Shown in pieces: positions 34,385 to 43,849 of a stretch of DNA of 45,430 nucleotides (positions are counted from its first letter, which is position 1; the number at the start of each line of letters is the position of its first letter). The notes beneath the pieces are model-generated. The model was not told the DNA's origin and ran no database searches. It was given only the letters and a program-made list of their open reading frames with translations. This stretch comes from Marinospirillum sp035271045 (GTDB lineage: Bacteria > Pseudomonadota > Gammaproteobacteria > Pseudomonadales > Halomonadaceae): the NCBI RefSeq assembly GCF_035271045.1, contig NZ_DATESC010000019.1, positions 1 to 45,430 on the forward strand. The letters are read 5' to 3'. The position numbers were made by a program, and so were the translations under genes.

Positions 34385-36046
34385 TTAAGCATCAATACGC
34401 TTGTACTTCATTCGCTTAGGTGTGTCGTTGCCCACGCGCTTTTTATGATCGGCTTCATATTCTTGATAATTACCTTCAAAGAATACAACTTTTGAGTCAC
34501 CTTCAAAAGCCATAATGTGCGTGGCGATACGATCTAAGAACCAGCGGTCATGCGAAATAACTAGTGCACAACCTGGGAAGGCAAGTAGTGCTTCTTCTAA
34601 GGCACGTAGTGTTTCAATGTCTAGGTCGTTAGAAGGTTCATCTAACAGCAACACGTTAGCACCTTGTTTTAAGGTTAATGCTAGGTGTAATCGACCGCGC
34701 TCACCACCAGACAAATCGCCAACACGTTTTTGTTGATCGTTACCTTTAAAGTTAAAGCGACCTACATAAGCGCGTGAAGGCGTTTCAACCGTGCCAACTT
34801 TAAGTATATCAGAACCACCTGAAACAGCTTCCCAAACCGTTTTATCATCTTCCAAGCCTTCACGCGATTGGTCTACGGTGGCAATTTGTACTGTTTCACC
34901 AATGACTACTGCGCCGGTGTCTGGTTGTTCTTTGTTGCTGATAAGTTTGAATAAAGTGGATTTACCCGCACCGTTACCACCCACAACACCTACAATTGCG
35001 CCTTTGGGAATAACAAAATCAAGGTTCTCAAATAATACTTTATCGCCAAAACTTTTACTAACTTGACTGAATTCAATGACCTTGTCGCCTAAGCGTGGGC
35101 CGGGTGGAATATAAATTTCGTTAGTTTCATTACGCTTTTGGAATTCTTGGCTAGACAGCTCTTCAAATTGTTTTAAACGTGCTTTAGATTTAGATTGACG
35201 GCCTTTAGCGCCTTGGCGAACCCATTCTAATTCTTGCTGCACCGCTTTTTGGTGTGAGCTTTCTTGTTTAGATTCTTGTTCTAAACGGGTATTTTTAGCA
35301 TCGAGCCAGCCAGAATAATTGCCCTCAAAAGGAATGCCCATGCCACGGTCTAGCTCAAGTATCCAGCCAGCTACGTTATCTAAGAAGTAACGGTCGTGCG
35401 TAATAGCAACGACGGTGCCAGGGTAATCGTGTAAAAAGCGTTCTAACCAAGCAACTGATTCAGCATCCAAGTGGTTAGTTGGCTCATCTAATAGCAGCAT
35501 ATCTGGATTGGCTAACAGTAAGCGACAAAGTGCAACGCGGCGCTTTTCACCCCCTGACAAATTGCTAACCATTGCATCCCAATCAGGAAGGCGTAACGCC
35601 TCAGCAGCGACTTCTAGTTTGCGTTCAAGGTTGTGTGCATCAGCGGCTTGAATAATGTTTTCTAAGCGGCCTTGCTCGGCTGCTAGTGCGTCAAAATCAG
35701 CATCAGGTTCAGCATAGGCGGCATAAACAGCCTCAAGTTTAACTTGTGCCTCTTTAACAACGGATAACGATTCTTCCACAACTTCACGCACCGTTTTAGT
35801 TGCGTCTAGTTCTGGTTCTTGCGGAAGGTAGCCGATATTAATACCCGGCATCGGGTGTGCTTCACCGTTAATTTCGGTATCAACGCCTGCCATAATGCGT
35901 AGTAGCGTTGATTTACCAGAACCGTTTAAGCCAAGCACACCAATTTTAGCGCCAGGGAAAAAAGATAAAGAAATGTTTTTTAGAATTTCGCGCTTGGGGG
36001 GAACAATTTTGCCGACCCGATGCATACTGTAAACGTATTGTGCCAT
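34385..36046 (-). CDS. ettA: Energy-dependent translational throttle protein EttA
   Basis: EttA is an ABC-F ATPase that binds the ribosomal E site and gates the first elongation step according to ATP/ADP ratio. The 553-aa protein has two ABC domains with Walker A GLNGSGKST and GGNGAGKST, and signatures LSGGEKRRVAL and LSGGERGRLHL. The arm region (NTRLEQESKQESSHQKAVQQELEWVRQGAKGRQSKSKARL in pieces) and the length match EttA rather than other ABC-F types. It is divergent from glyA. Confidence 0.96.
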   Translation of the reverse strand: MAQYVYSMHRVGKIVPPKREILKNISLSFFPGAKIGVLGLNGSGKSTLLRIMAGVDTEINGEAHPMPGINIGYLPQEPELDATKTVREVVEESLSVVKEAQVKLEAVYAAYAEPDADFDALAAEQGRLENIIQAADAHNLERKLEVAAEALRLPDWDAMVSNLSGGEKRRVALCRLLLANPDMLLLDEPTNHLDAESVAWLERFLHDYPGTVVAITHDRYFLDNVAGWILELDRGMGIPFEGNYSGWLDAKNTRLEQESKQESSHQKAVQQELEWVRQGAKGRQSKSKARLKQFEELSSQEFQKRNETNEIYIPPGPRLGDKVIEFSQVSKSFGDKVLFENLDFVIPKGAIVGVVGGNGAGKSTLFKLISNKEQPDTGAVVIGETVQIATVDQSREGLEDDKTVWEAVSGGSDILKVGTVETPSRAYVGRFNFKGNDQQKRVGDLSGGERGRLHLALTLKQGANVLLLDEPSNDLDIETLRALEEALLAFPGCALVISHDRWFLDRIATHIMAFEGDSKVVFFEGNYQEYEADHKKRVGNDTPKRMKYKRIDA

Positions 36047-36248
36047 GGCAGAAGAAGGACTCCATAAGTGATTGGAAAGCTTTGAAATTATCTTGTTATG
36101 ATAAAAGTAGCAACCTTGGAAAGCCAGCTTGAATAAAACACCTTATGGGCAGTGAATTTTTTCATGTGAAGAGATTTGCTTACTAAGGTAGAATAGCGAA
36201 CTTAAATTTTGCTTTTTTTAATCCCTTTTAAACTTTGCCGGGGTAACT

Positions 36249-37508
36249 ATGTTTAGCCGAAAAACCAAACTTGCTCAATTTGATGCTGATATCTGGGCTG
36301 CTATGCAAGCTGAAGATCAGCGCCAAGAAGACCACATTGAACTGATTGCTTCTGAAAACTATGCCAGCCCAGCAGTAATTGAGGCGCAAGGTTCTCAGCT
36401 AACTAATAAGTACGCTGAAGGTTATCCAGGTAAGCGTTACTATGGTGGTTGTGAACACGTTGATATTATTGAGCAGCTTGCTATTGATCGCGCTTGCGAA
36501 CTTTTTGGTGCTACTTATGCTAACGTGCAGCCTCACTCTGGTTCACAAGCTAACGCAGCCGTATTTTTAGCTTTAGTAGAGCCTGGTGCTACTGTTTTAG
36601 GCATGAGTTTAGCAGAAGGCGGTCACTTAACGCACGGTGCTAAACCCAGCTTTTCAGGCAAGCTTTACAATGCTATCCAATATGGTCTTAACCCTGAAAC
36701 AGGCGAAATTGACTATGCTGAAGTTGAGCGTTTAGCCATAGAACACAAGCCTGCGATGATTATTGCGGGTTTTTCTGCCTACTCAAAAATCATTGATTGG
36801 GCGAAGTTCCGTGAAATTGCTGACAAAATTGGTGCTTACCTGTTTGTTGATATGGCACACGTTGCTGGTCTAGTAGCTGCGGGCGTTTATCCTAATCCGA
36901 TGAAGCACGCCCACGTTGTAACAACAACTACCCACAAAACTTTGCGCGGCCCACGCGGTGGCTTAATTCTTTCTGCTTGTGGCGATGAAACTATTTATAA
37001 AAAGCTAAACTCGGCTGTTTTTCCTGGTGGTCAGGGCGGTCCTTTAATGCACGTTATTGCTGCTAAAGCGGTGTGCTTTAAAGAAGCGATGTCACCTGAA
37101 TTCAAAGCCTATCAAGCGCAAGTTGTTAAAAATGCTCAAGCAATGGCTAAAGTGGTTATGGATCGTGGCTATGATGTTGTTTCTAACGGCACAGAAGATC
37201 ACTTGATTCTGATTAGCCTAATTAGCAAAGGTTTGACGGGTAAAGATGCGGATGCTGCTCTTGGTTTAGCTAACATTACAGTGAATAAAAACGCTGTACC
37301 TAAAGACCCACAAAGCCCTTTTGTGACTTCAGGTTTACGCGTTGGTACACCTGCAGTAACCACGCGTGGTTTTAAAGAAGCTGAGTGCATTGAGCTTGCA
37401 GGCTGGATTTGCGATATTCTGGATGATCTCAACAACCCACAAATCATTGCTGATGTTAAACAAAAAGCCATCGCACTTTGTGCGCGTTTTCCTGTTTATC
37501 AAGACTAA
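36249..37508 (+). CDS. glyA: Serine hydroxymethyltransferase
   Basis: GlyA interconverts serine and glycine with tetrahydrofolate, supplying one-carbon units. The 419-aa protein is standard length. PLP is bound by the Lys in TTTTHKTLRGPRGG. ELIASENYASPAV, YAEGYPGKRYYGG and GLRVGTPAVTTRGF are typical. It is followed by a strong terminator. This is the main one-carbon entry point; note that the MesD route downstream of homocysteine does not need methyl-folate. Confidence 0.98.
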   Translation: MFSRKTKLAQFDADIWAAMQAEDQRQEDHIELIASENYASPAVIEAQGSQLTNKYAEGYPGKRYYGGCEHVDIIEQLAIDRACELFGATYANVQPHSGSQANAAVFLALVEPGATVLGMSLAEGGHLTHGAKPSFSGKLYNAIQYGLNPETGEIDYAEVERLAIEHKPAMIIAGFSAYSKIIDWAKFREIADKIGAYLFVDMAHVAGLVAAGVYPNPMKHAHVVTTTTHKTLRGPRGGLILSACGDETIYKKLNSAVFPGGQGGPLMHVIAAKAVCFKEAMSPEFKAYQAQVVKNAQAMAKVVMDRGYDVVSNGTEDHLILISLISKGLTGKDADAALGLANITVNKNAVPKDPQSPFVTSGLRVGTPAVTTRGFKEAECIELAGWICDILDDLNNPQIIADVKQKAIALCARFPVYQD

Positions 37509-37539
37509 AATTTAGGTTTGATTTCTAAATTTAAGTGCT

Positions 37540-37576
37540 AAAAAACCGGAGCAAAAATTTTGCTCCGGTTTTTTAA
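37540..37576 (+). terminator. Rho-independent terminator after glyA
   Basis: A long stem (AAAACCGGAGCAAAA with TTTTGCTCCGGTTTT) is followed by more T. Confidence 0.9.
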
Positions 37577-37623
37577 TTTTTGTCTTGTTAAAATTATGTT
37601 GCAAATAGTATAGATGTTAGCGC

Positions 37624-37675
37624 CCTAGTGTTTTTGCAGGTAGAATGGCTAACTATTCGCCAAAAAAACACTAGG
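37624..37675. repeat. 12-bp perfect inverted repeat upstream of nrdR
   Basis: CCTAGTGTTTTT (37624-37635) and AAAAACACTAGG (37664-37675) are separated by 28 bp and end 13 bp before the nrdR start. They could be an operator pair, or a leader stem-loop that hides the nrdR ribosome-binding region. It does not look like a standard NrdR box. Confidence 0.5.
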
Positions 37676-37688
37676 TTCGATTGCAATT

Positions 37689-38165
37689 ATGCATTGTCCA
37701 TTTTGTAGCGCTCAAGAAACAAAAGTAAACGACTCGCGGCTGGTTGCTAATGGCGATCAAGTTCGGCGGCGGCGTGAATGCTTAACCTGTGGTGAGCGTT
37801 TTACTACTTATGAAACGGTTGAGCTGGTGATGCCTCGCGTGGTTAAGCGCGATGGATCGCGTGAAGTCTTTGAAGATAATAAGTTACGCGCTGGCTTGCA
37901 ACGCGCTTTGCAAAAACGCCCCGTTGATACCGAAGCCCTTGAAGCTGCGTTAGCCAGTATTCGGCAACAATGCCGCGCCAGTGGTGAAAGGGAAGTACCT
38001 TCTTTGCGGATTGGTGAGCTGGTTATGCAACAGCTAAAGCAATTAGATCAAGTCGCTTATATACGTTTTGCTTCTGTTTACCGTCAATTTAAAGACCTAG
38101 AAGAGTTTCGCGCTGAGATAGACCAGCTAGCTGCTGATCCAGCCGTACCAACTCAATTAACCTGA
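37689..38165 (+). CDS. nrdR: Transcriptional repressor NrdR
   Basis: NrdR is a nucleotide-sensing repressor of ribonucleotide reductase genes. The 158-aa protein has the N-terminal zinc ribbon (CPFC ... CLTC), RRRRECLTCGERFTTYE and an ATP-cone domain (VVKRDGSREVFEDNKLRAGLQRALQKR, split). The position before ribD is the standard gammaproteobacterial arrangement; ribD follows after about 36 bp. Confidence 0.97.
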   Translation: MHCPFCSAQETKVNDSRLVANGDQVRRRRECLTCGERFTTYETVELVMPRVVKRDGSREVFEDNKLRAGLQRALQKRPVDTEALEAALASIRQQCRASGEREVPSLRIGELVMQQLKQLDQVAYIRFASVYRQFKDLEEFRAEIDQLAADPAVPTQLT

Positions 38166-38201
38166 TTTAACTAATTTATAGGCTTTACCTAGGAGTTGTT
38201 C

Positions 38202-39374
38202 TTGGTTCTTCCTGCCGCTTCAAATCCTGTTTATTCAAACCTTGCCGACCCAAGCCTTACAGCACAACACATGGCACGGGCTATTCAACTGGCACGTCAA
38301 GGTTGGTATACCACACGTACTAATCCGCGTGTTGGTTGTGTGTTGGTGCGTGATGGTGTGCGAGTGGGCGAAGGTGCGCATTTAAAATCCGGTGAGGCTC
38401 ATGCTGAAGTTCATGCTTTAAACCAAGCCGGTGAACGTGCAAAAGGCGCTGATGCGTATGTTACGTTAGAGCCTTGTAGCCACCAAGGTCGCACACCGCC
38501 TTGTGCTGATGCGCTGATTAAAGCAGGCATTAAACGGGTATTTATTGCCCAGCTTGATGCAAATCCTCTGGTCGCAGGCCGTGGTGTTAAGAAATTACAA
38601 GCAGCAGGCATTGAAGTGATTCAGGGTTTGTTAGAAGCCGATGCCAAAGCACTTAACTTAGGTTTTATGCAGCGTATGTTGACGGGTATGCCGCGTGTTA
38701 CTGCCAAGTTGGCCATGAGTATTGATGGTCGTACGGCGATGGCTTCAGGTGAATCTCAGTGGATTACCGGCCCAGAAGCGCGTGCCGATGTACAAAAACT
38801 GCGGGCTGCTAGTTGTGCGATTATTACCGGCGTTGATTCTGTTTTAATGGACAACAGCCGCTTAACGGTGCGCGATGTTGAACTTACTAGCCTCTATGGT
38901 TTTCAACAGCCGTTGCGTGTTGTCACCGACTCGTGTTTAAGAATAGCTTTAACAAAAACTATTGTGCAGCAACAAGATTTACAGCAAGCAGGGCAAACGG
39001 TCATTGCGACCAGCCAAGCGGCTGTTACGGCTAATCCTAAAAAAGTGCAGGCATTACAAGCCCTTGGTGTTGAATTATTGATTGTTCCCTTAGATGGACG
39101 CTATTTGGATTTAACGCAGCTGCTAAAAAAACTGGCTGAAAAGGGCTGCAACGAAGTGATGTTGGAAGCAGGCGCTAACCTGTGTGGTGCTTTTATTCAG
39201 GCGGGTTTAGTGCAATCGCTGCACCTTTATATGGCACCTTTATTATTGGGTGATGCCGCTAAAGGCTTGTTGCATCTGTCTGGTTTAACCCAGTTAGCCG
39301 CAGCACCCAAACTAGACATTTGTGATTTACGCGCAGTCGGTAAAGATTGGCGTTTTATACTTGAGCTACGATGA
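38202..39374 (+). CDS. ribD: Bifunctional riboflavin deaminase/reductase RibD
   Basis: RibD carries out the second and third steps of riboflavin synthesis. The N-terminal deaminase (about 20-165) has the zinc site HAEVHAL and PCSHQGRTPPC. The C-terminal reductase (about 165-390) has KLAMSIDGRTAMASGESQWITG. I take TTG 38202, with TAGGAG at 38190-38195, as the start (390 aa); TTG 38196 and ATG 38271 are alternatives, the latter being closest to the conserved MARAIQLARQG. No riboflavin synthase (ribE) gene follows, which is unusual. Confidence 0.95.
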   Translation: MVLPAASNPVYSNLADPSLTAQHMARAIQLARQGWYTTRTNPRVGCVLVRDGVRVGEGAHLKSGEAHAEVHALNQAGERAKGADAYVTLEPCSHQGRTPPCADALIKAGIKRVFIAQLDANPLVAGRGVKKLQAAGIEVIQGLLEADAKALNLGFMQRMLTGMPRVTAKLAMSIDGRTAMASGESQWITGPEARADVQKLRAASCAIITGVDSVLMDNSRLTVRDVELTSLYGFQQPLRVVTDSCLRIALTKTIVQQQDLQQAGQTVIATSQAAVTANPKKVQALQALGVELLIVPLDGRYLDLTQLLKKLAEKGCNEVMLEAGANLCGAFIQAGLVQSLHLYMAPLLLGDAAKGLLHLSGLTQLAAAPKLDICDLRAVGKDWRFILELR

Positions 39375-39386
39375 GCAGAGGATAGT

Positions 39387-40505
39387 ATGACCTTAAATAG
39401 CATTGAAGAACTTATTGAAGATATACGTCAGGGTAAAATGGTTATTCTTATGGATGATGAAGACCGTGAAAACGAAGGCGATTTAATCATTGCTGCAGAA
39501 AAAGTTCGCCCTGAAGACATTAACTTTATGGCGCGTCATGCGTGCGGTTTAATTTGTTTAACCCTGACTTCAGACCGTTGCGAGCAACTTGATTTACCGC
39601 TTATGGTCGATAAAAATGGTGCTCAATTTTCAACCAACTTTACGCTATCTATTGAAGCAACCGACGGCGTAACCACGGGCATTTCTGCAGCAGATCGTGC
39701 ACATACCGTTCAAACTGCTGTAGCGCGTAATGCTAAATCGACCGACATTGTTCAGCCAGGGCATATTTTTCCGTTACGTGCGTTAAGCGGTGGTGTGTTG
39801 CAGCGTGCTGGACATACCGAAGCCGGCTGTGATCTGGCTTGGTTAGCCGGTTGTGAACCTGCTTCAGTCATTGTTGAGATTATGAATGAAGACGGCACTA
39901 TGGCACGTCGTCCTGATTTAGAAGAATTTGCCAAAAAGCACCAGCTTAAAATTGGCACGATTGCCGATCTAATTCATTACCGTGTTGTTAACGAAGCAAC
40001 GGTACGCAAAGGCGATAGTTATCAGCTAAAAACCGAGCAAGGTGAGTTTACTGCTATTTCTTTTCACGATGATGTGCAAGGCGGTACGCATTTAGCTTTA
40101 GTCATGGGTAAGCCTAAAAAAGACGTGCCAACACTGGTTCGTGTACACCAAGCCGATACTTTCCGCGATTTATTTGGTGCGCGTGTTGAAGATAAAGCCA
40201 GTTGGAGTTTACGCAAGTCGATGCAGCAAATTGCCGATGCCGGTGAAGGTGTGGTGGTTTTTTTAGACAATAGTCCAGCTCAACCTAATTTAGACATTCA
40301 GCTGCGCCACTTTCTTGGTTTGGAGCGTGAAGTGCGTAGTAATGCTACGGATGGTTCAGGCACTTATTTGACCATAGGCACTGGCGCACAAATTTTACGT
40401 GAAGTGGGTGTGGGTAAAATGCGCCTACTGTCTTCACCTTTGAAATTTGGTGCTTTATCTGGCTTTGATTTAGAAATAGTAGAAACGCTGAGTGCCGAAG
40501 ATTAA
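39387..40505 (+). CDS. ribBA: DHBP synthase RibB with degenerate GTP cyclohydrolase II domain
   Basis: The N-terminal half (about 1-200) is an intact 3,4-dihydroxy-2-butanone 4-phosphate synthase: DDEDRENEGDLI, TGISAADRAHT, HIFPLRALSGGVLQRAGHTEAGCDL. The C-terminal half aligns with GTP cyclohydrolase II (VRVH ... FGAR) but lacks the zinc cysteines and the catalytic SxxCDC-type block, so it is probably inactive in GTP hydrolysis. A separate ribA should exist elsewhere. It is 12 bp after ribD. Confidence 0.93.
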   Translation: MTLNSIEELIEDIRQGKMVILMDDEDRENEGDLIIAAEKVRPEDINFMARHACGLICLTLTSDRCEQLDLPLMVDKNGAQFSTNFTLSIEATDGVTTGISAADRAHTVQTAVARNAKSTDIVQPGHIFPLRALSGGVLQRAGHTEAGCDLAWLAGCEPASVIVEIMNEDGTMARRPDLEEFAKKHQLKIGTIADLIHYRVVNEATVRKGDSYQLKTEQGEFTAISFHDDVQGGTHLALVMGKPKKDVPTLVRVHQADTFRDLFGARVEDKASWSLRKSMQQIADAGEGVVVFLDNSPAQPNLDIQLRHFLGLEREVRSNATDGSGTYLTIGTGAQILREVGVGKMRLLSSPLKFGALSGFDLEIVETLSAED

Positions 40506-40541
40506 AACTCATTCATTTAAATCGTTAACGAGACAGAAGAT

Positions 40542-41021
40542 ATGCAAGCAATTAAACAAACTGAAGGGCAGCTTTACGCAGCACAAGGCCAATTTGTATT
40601 AGTGGTAGGGCGTTTTAACAGTTTTGTGGTTGAAAGCCTTGTGTCGGGTGCTGTGGATACTTTGCGCCGTCACGGTGTGACTGCAGAACAAATTGAAATT
40701 GTACGCGCCCCAGGTGCTTGGGAATTACCTTTAGCAGTACAAAAAGTGCTTAAAACGCGTAAGCCTGCTGCGGTTATTGTGCTGGGTGCCGTTATTCGTG
40801 GTGGTACGCCGCATTTTGAATACGTGGCTGGCGAATGTAATTCTATGCTGAGCCGTTTAATGCTTGAGCATGAAACACCGATTGCTAACGGTGTTTTAAC
40901 GGTGAATAGTATTGAACAAGCCATTGAGCGTTCAGGTACTAAAATGGGTAATAAAGGCATTGAAGCAGCCGATGCTGCCTTAGAAATGGTGAATCTGCTG
41001 ATTACTTTGGAGAAGAACTAA
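40542..41021 (+). CDS. ribH: 6,7-dimethyl-8-ribityllumazine synthase, type I
   Basis: This is the canonical lumazine synthase of the operon (159 aa): VVGRFNSFVVESLV, VRAPGAWELPLAVQ, GAVIRGGTPHFEYVAGE with the catalytic His, and GVLTVNSIEQAIERSGTKMGNKG. It is clearly different from the riboswitch-controlled RibH2-like protein at 28.6 kb. nusB starts 1 bp after its stop. Confidence 0.97.
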   Translation: MQAIKQTEGQLYAAQGQFVLVVGRFNSFVVESLVSGAVDTLRRHGVTAEQIEIVRAPGAWELPLAVQKVLKTRKPAAVIVLGAVIRGGTPHFEYVAGECNSMLSRLMLEHETPIANGVLTVNSIEQAIERSGTKMGNKGIEAADAALEMVNLLITLEKN

Positions 41022-41022
41022 A

Positions 41023-41541
41023 ATGAGTGCTGGTCGATCAAGCAAGTCGGGTAAACCTTCACGTAGCGTAGCACGCAGCGCCGCACGCCAGTTAACCATG
41101 CAAGCACTTTATCAGTGGCAAGTGGGCGGCAATGATATGCAGCAGGTGGAATTACACATTCGTGCAGCACAGCCTGATGATAATTTAGAATCTTTTGAAG
41201 ACATTACCGAAGTTTTAAAGTTAGCTGATTTGGCTTATTTCCACGAAATCACCCAAGCTGTGCCAAAACAGCAGCAAGAACTTGATAGTGGTTTTGCACC
41301 CTTTTTAGACCGCCGTGTTGATGAGCTAGATCCGATTGAGCTGGCCATTTTACGCTTGGGCGCTTATGAATTAATGCATCGCCTAGACGTGCCTTACCGC
41401 GTGATTATTAACGAAGCGGTTGAGCTAGGTAAGCGCTTTGGTGGTACTGATAGCCATAAATACATTAATGGTATTTTAGATAAATTAGCACAAAGAGTAC
41501 GCTTGGCTGAAATACAGGCTAGACGCGAAAAACGGACTTAA
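41023..41541 (+). CDS. nusB: Transcription antitermination factor NusB
   Basis: NusB binds boxA RNA with NusE (S10) for rRNA antitermination. The 172-aa protein has ARSAARQLTMQALYQWQ and the conserved C-terminal VDELDPIELAILRLGAYELMH, then YRVIINEAVELGKRFGGTDSHKYINGILDKLA. The gene is in its usual place between ribH and thiL, 1 bp from ribH and 4 bp from thiL. Confidence 0.97.
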   Translation: MSAGRSSKSGKPSRSVARSAARQLTMQALYQWQVGGNDMQQVELHIRAAQPDDNLESFEDITEVLKLADLAYFHEITQAVPKQQQELDSGFAPFLDRRVDELDPIELAILRLGAYELMHRLDVPYRVIINEAVELGKRFGGTDSHKYINGILDKLAQRVRLAEIQARREKRT

Positions 41542-41545
41542 TTCA

Positions 41546-42499
41546 ATGGACGAATTTGCAATCATTAACAGGTATTTTACAGGTCTTGGGCCAAAACTGC
41601 CTGAAGTGCTTGAGGTGCAAGGCGATGATTGTGCGCTTTTGCAAATTAAATATGGCGAGTTTTTGGCTTTATCAGTTGATACTTCTGTTGCTGATCGGCA
41701 TTTTCCTACACAAGCCGACCCTTGGGCAATTGGCTGGCGCTGTTTAGCCGTTGCCTTGTCAGACTTAGCAGCAATGGCAGCGCGGCCAATTGGTTTTACG
41801 TTGGCGATTACTTTGCCGGATGCTAACGAAGCTTGGCTAACTGAATTCAGCCGTGGAATGCGTGCTTTAGCCGATGCAACAGCTTGTCCTTTAATTGGTG
41901 GTGATACCACGCGTGGGCCATTAAGCATGAGTGTACAGGTACACGGTGCAGTTAAATCACAGCACCATTGGCGGCGTTCAGGTGCTAGGGCTGGTGATAA
42001 AATTGTATTACTAGGTCCGCTAGGTTTAGCGCATTTGGGTTTGAAAATGATGCTTAAAAACCCTGCTGCTGCCTTAGATCGTAACAGCTGGAATAGAGCA
42101 GAAACAGCTTATATGCTACCACGCCCTTTAGTTGCTGAGGCTTTGCGCCTTTCACAAGGGGTGAATATTAGTGCTGCGATTGATGTGTCGGATGGCTTAT
42201 TAGCCGACTTACAGCACTTGTTGGCTTCTTCTGCTGTAGGTGCTGAAATTGATTTAAAACGCTTACCCGTTCAGCCAGCGTTAATTAAAGCGTTAGGTGT
42301 CGAAGCGGCTTTAAAAGCCAGTCTGCACGGTGGTGATGACTATGCTTTACTGATGACTTTGGCAGAGGATGATTTTGAGCTGGCACGCAGCCTTTGCCCT
42401 GATTTAGTGAGTATTGGTCGTTGTGTAGCCGGTGCTGGTATTCGCACTTTGGAAGGCAAGGTACTTGATCCACAAGGTTTTAATCATTTCTCAAAATAA
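41546..42499 (+). CDS. thiL: Thiamine-monophosphate kinase
   Basis: ThiL phosphorylates thiamine monophosphate to the diphosphate cofactor. The 317-aa protein has QGDDCALLQ, LSVDTSVADRHF, AVALSDLAAMAARPIGF, GGDTTRGPLSMSVQVHG and IDVSDGLLADLQHLL, all ThiL hallmarks. pgpA, the common next gene, is replaced by a DUF945 gene. Confidence 0.97.
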   Translation: MDEFAIINRYFTGLGPKLPEVLEVQGDDCALLQIKYGEFLALSVDTSVADRHFPTQADPWAIGWRCLAVALSDLAAMAARPIGFTLAITLPDANEAWLTEFSRGMRALADATACPLIGGDTTRGPLSMSVQVHGAVKSQHHWRRSGARAGDKIVLLGPLGLAHLGLKMMLKNPAAALDRNSWNRAETAYMLPRPLVAEALRLSQGVNISAAIDVSDGLLADLQHLLASSAVGAEIDLKRLPVQPALIKALGVEAALKASLHGGDDYALLMTLAEDDFELARSLCPDLVSIGRCVAGAGIRTLEGKVLDPQGFNHFSK

Positions 42500-42530
42500 A
42501 TCACTTTCTAAATTAAAGGACATTGTTTGC

Positions 42531-43775
42531 ATGAAAAAAATACTCATCATTGGTCTTGTAGCGCTTGGCACAGCAGCAGGTGCTAGCATTATGACGGGGC
42601 GTGTATTTCAAGAGCAGTTTATTAACCTAGAAGCTGAATTTAGCAAAGATCCACGTTTAGAAGTGCTTGATAACACGATTAACAAAGGGCTGTTTAGTTC
42701 GTCAGGCAGCATGACTTTGGCAATGCATTTAGAAGAAAATCAACGTTTAATTATTGAAAGTCCTTGGCAAGCTAGCCATTTTCCAGGCTGGGTTAATTAT
42801 GCAGGGCAAACGTTGCTGAATTTAGAATTGGGTAGCCAAGAAGTTGTTAATTTATTAGATGAAGTGGGTCTTGATGCGTTGCAGTATGAAGGCACCGCTA
42901 ATTGGAAAAAAGCAGATTTTCAAATGGCGCTTGAACCTTTTACCTTTAATGATGCTAATGCCCATTTGGAAGTTTCAGGCGTTAACCTAACCGGCACTTA
43001 TCATTATTCAGGCGAGCAAATGGGCTTGTTGACGGTGACTCATTTGGCTTTTTTAGAGCAAAATGCAGCGCAAACATCGCTAGATTTAAAGGGTTTTAAT
43101 TTAAGCTGGAACCAAAAAGGCAGTTACCCTTGGGTGCAGGGAACAGCAGATTTAACGGCTGAGCGTATTTATTTTTCTAATGCCCAACAAAATATTGAGT
43201 TAACACAGCCAAGCTGGAAGCAATCGTTAGTTTTTAACCAGCAAGCTTTTGATTATTTAGTTTCATTGGATATGGGTAAAGTAACCAGCCAAGGCGATGA
43301 ATTAGGTATGGGGCGGCTGACTTTAAAAACAGAAAATTTTGATGGCCAAGCAATGGTTGATTTAATTGAAGCCGCAGCAGCGAATCCAAACATTGATCGT
43401 CTTGAAGAAAAAGATTTGCTAGTGATGACCAATGCTTTTAATCGTTTACTAAGTGCTTCGCCGGTTGTTGTTTTGCAAGAATTTGATCTTGATTTAAAAG
43501 CACCGATTATTTTTGAACAAAAAACAACGGGTAAATTAAGTTTTGATGGCCGCAATTTGCCGACTAGCTATTTGCAACAAATTGAAAGTGGTGGTTTAGA
43601 TGCTGATGATCCGATTAACCGTACCCGATTAGAACTGAACTTTAGTCAGCTAAATCCTGGTTTGTTAATGATGATTGGTATTCCTACTTCTATGCTTAAT
43701 ACAGATCAAGCTGCCCAACAGCTAGTGTTTGAAAACGGTATGTTAAAGTTAAATGGCAATCATATACCCTTGTAA
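42531..43775 (+). CDS. DUF945 (YdgA-like) protein
   Basis: I start at ATG 42531, which has AAAGGA upstream and an immediate signal-anchor (KKILIIGLVALGTAAGASIMTG). A longer frame would overlap thiL by 68 bp. The 414-aa protein has the family features: an N-terminal helix then beta-rich repeats, including a segment like NTINKGLFSSSGSMTLAM. YdgA-type DUF945 proteins are inner-membrane-anchored periplasmic proteins of poorly known function, with a possible relation to AsmA-like lipid-handling proteins. Confidence 0.8.
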   Translation: MKKILIIGLVALGTAAGASIMTGRVFQEQFINLEAEFSKDPRLEVLDNTINKGLFSSSGSMTLAMHLEENQRLIIESPWQASHFPGWVNYAGQTLLNLELGSQEVVNLLDEVGLDALQYEGTANWKKADFQMALEPFTFNDANAHLEVSGVNLTGTYHYSGEQMGLLTVTHLAFLEQNAAQTSLDLKGFNLSWNQKGSYPWVQGTADLTAERIYFSNAQQNIELTQPSWKQSLVFNQQAFDYLVSLDMGKVTSQGDELGMGRLTLKTENFDGQAMVDLIEAAAANPNIDRLEEKDLLVMTNAFNRLLSASPVVVLQEFDLDLKAPIIFEQKTTGKLSFDGRNLPTSYLQQIESGGLDADDPINRTRLELNFSQLNPGLLMMIGIPTSMLNTDQAAQQLVFENGMLKLNGNHIPL

Positions 43776-43795
43776 TAAGCTAGTGTTGTAGCAAT

Positions 43796-43822
43796 AAAAA
43801 GCCGCTGATAAGCGGCTTTTTA
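43796..43822 (+). terminator. Rho-independent terminator after the thiL-DUF945 operon
   Basis: The stem AAAAAGCCGCT/AGCGGCTTTTT is nearly perfect. The A-rich 5' arm means it could also serve the convergent leftward gene. Confidence 0.85.
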
Positions 43823-43849
43823 TTGGGTAATACTTGGGTGAAAAACACA

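Noticed and set aside
41485..41928. Open frame of 147 codons antisense to thiL
   Set aside because: It lies entirely opposite the nusB end and the conserved start of thiL, has an unnatural Ser/Ala/Lys-rich composition, and shows no ribosome-binding site or family resemblance.
42432..42530. Longer N-terminus for the DUF945 protein, overlapping thiL
   Set aside because: The signal-anchor and ribosome-binding site place the start at 42531; the extension would run across the thiL stop.
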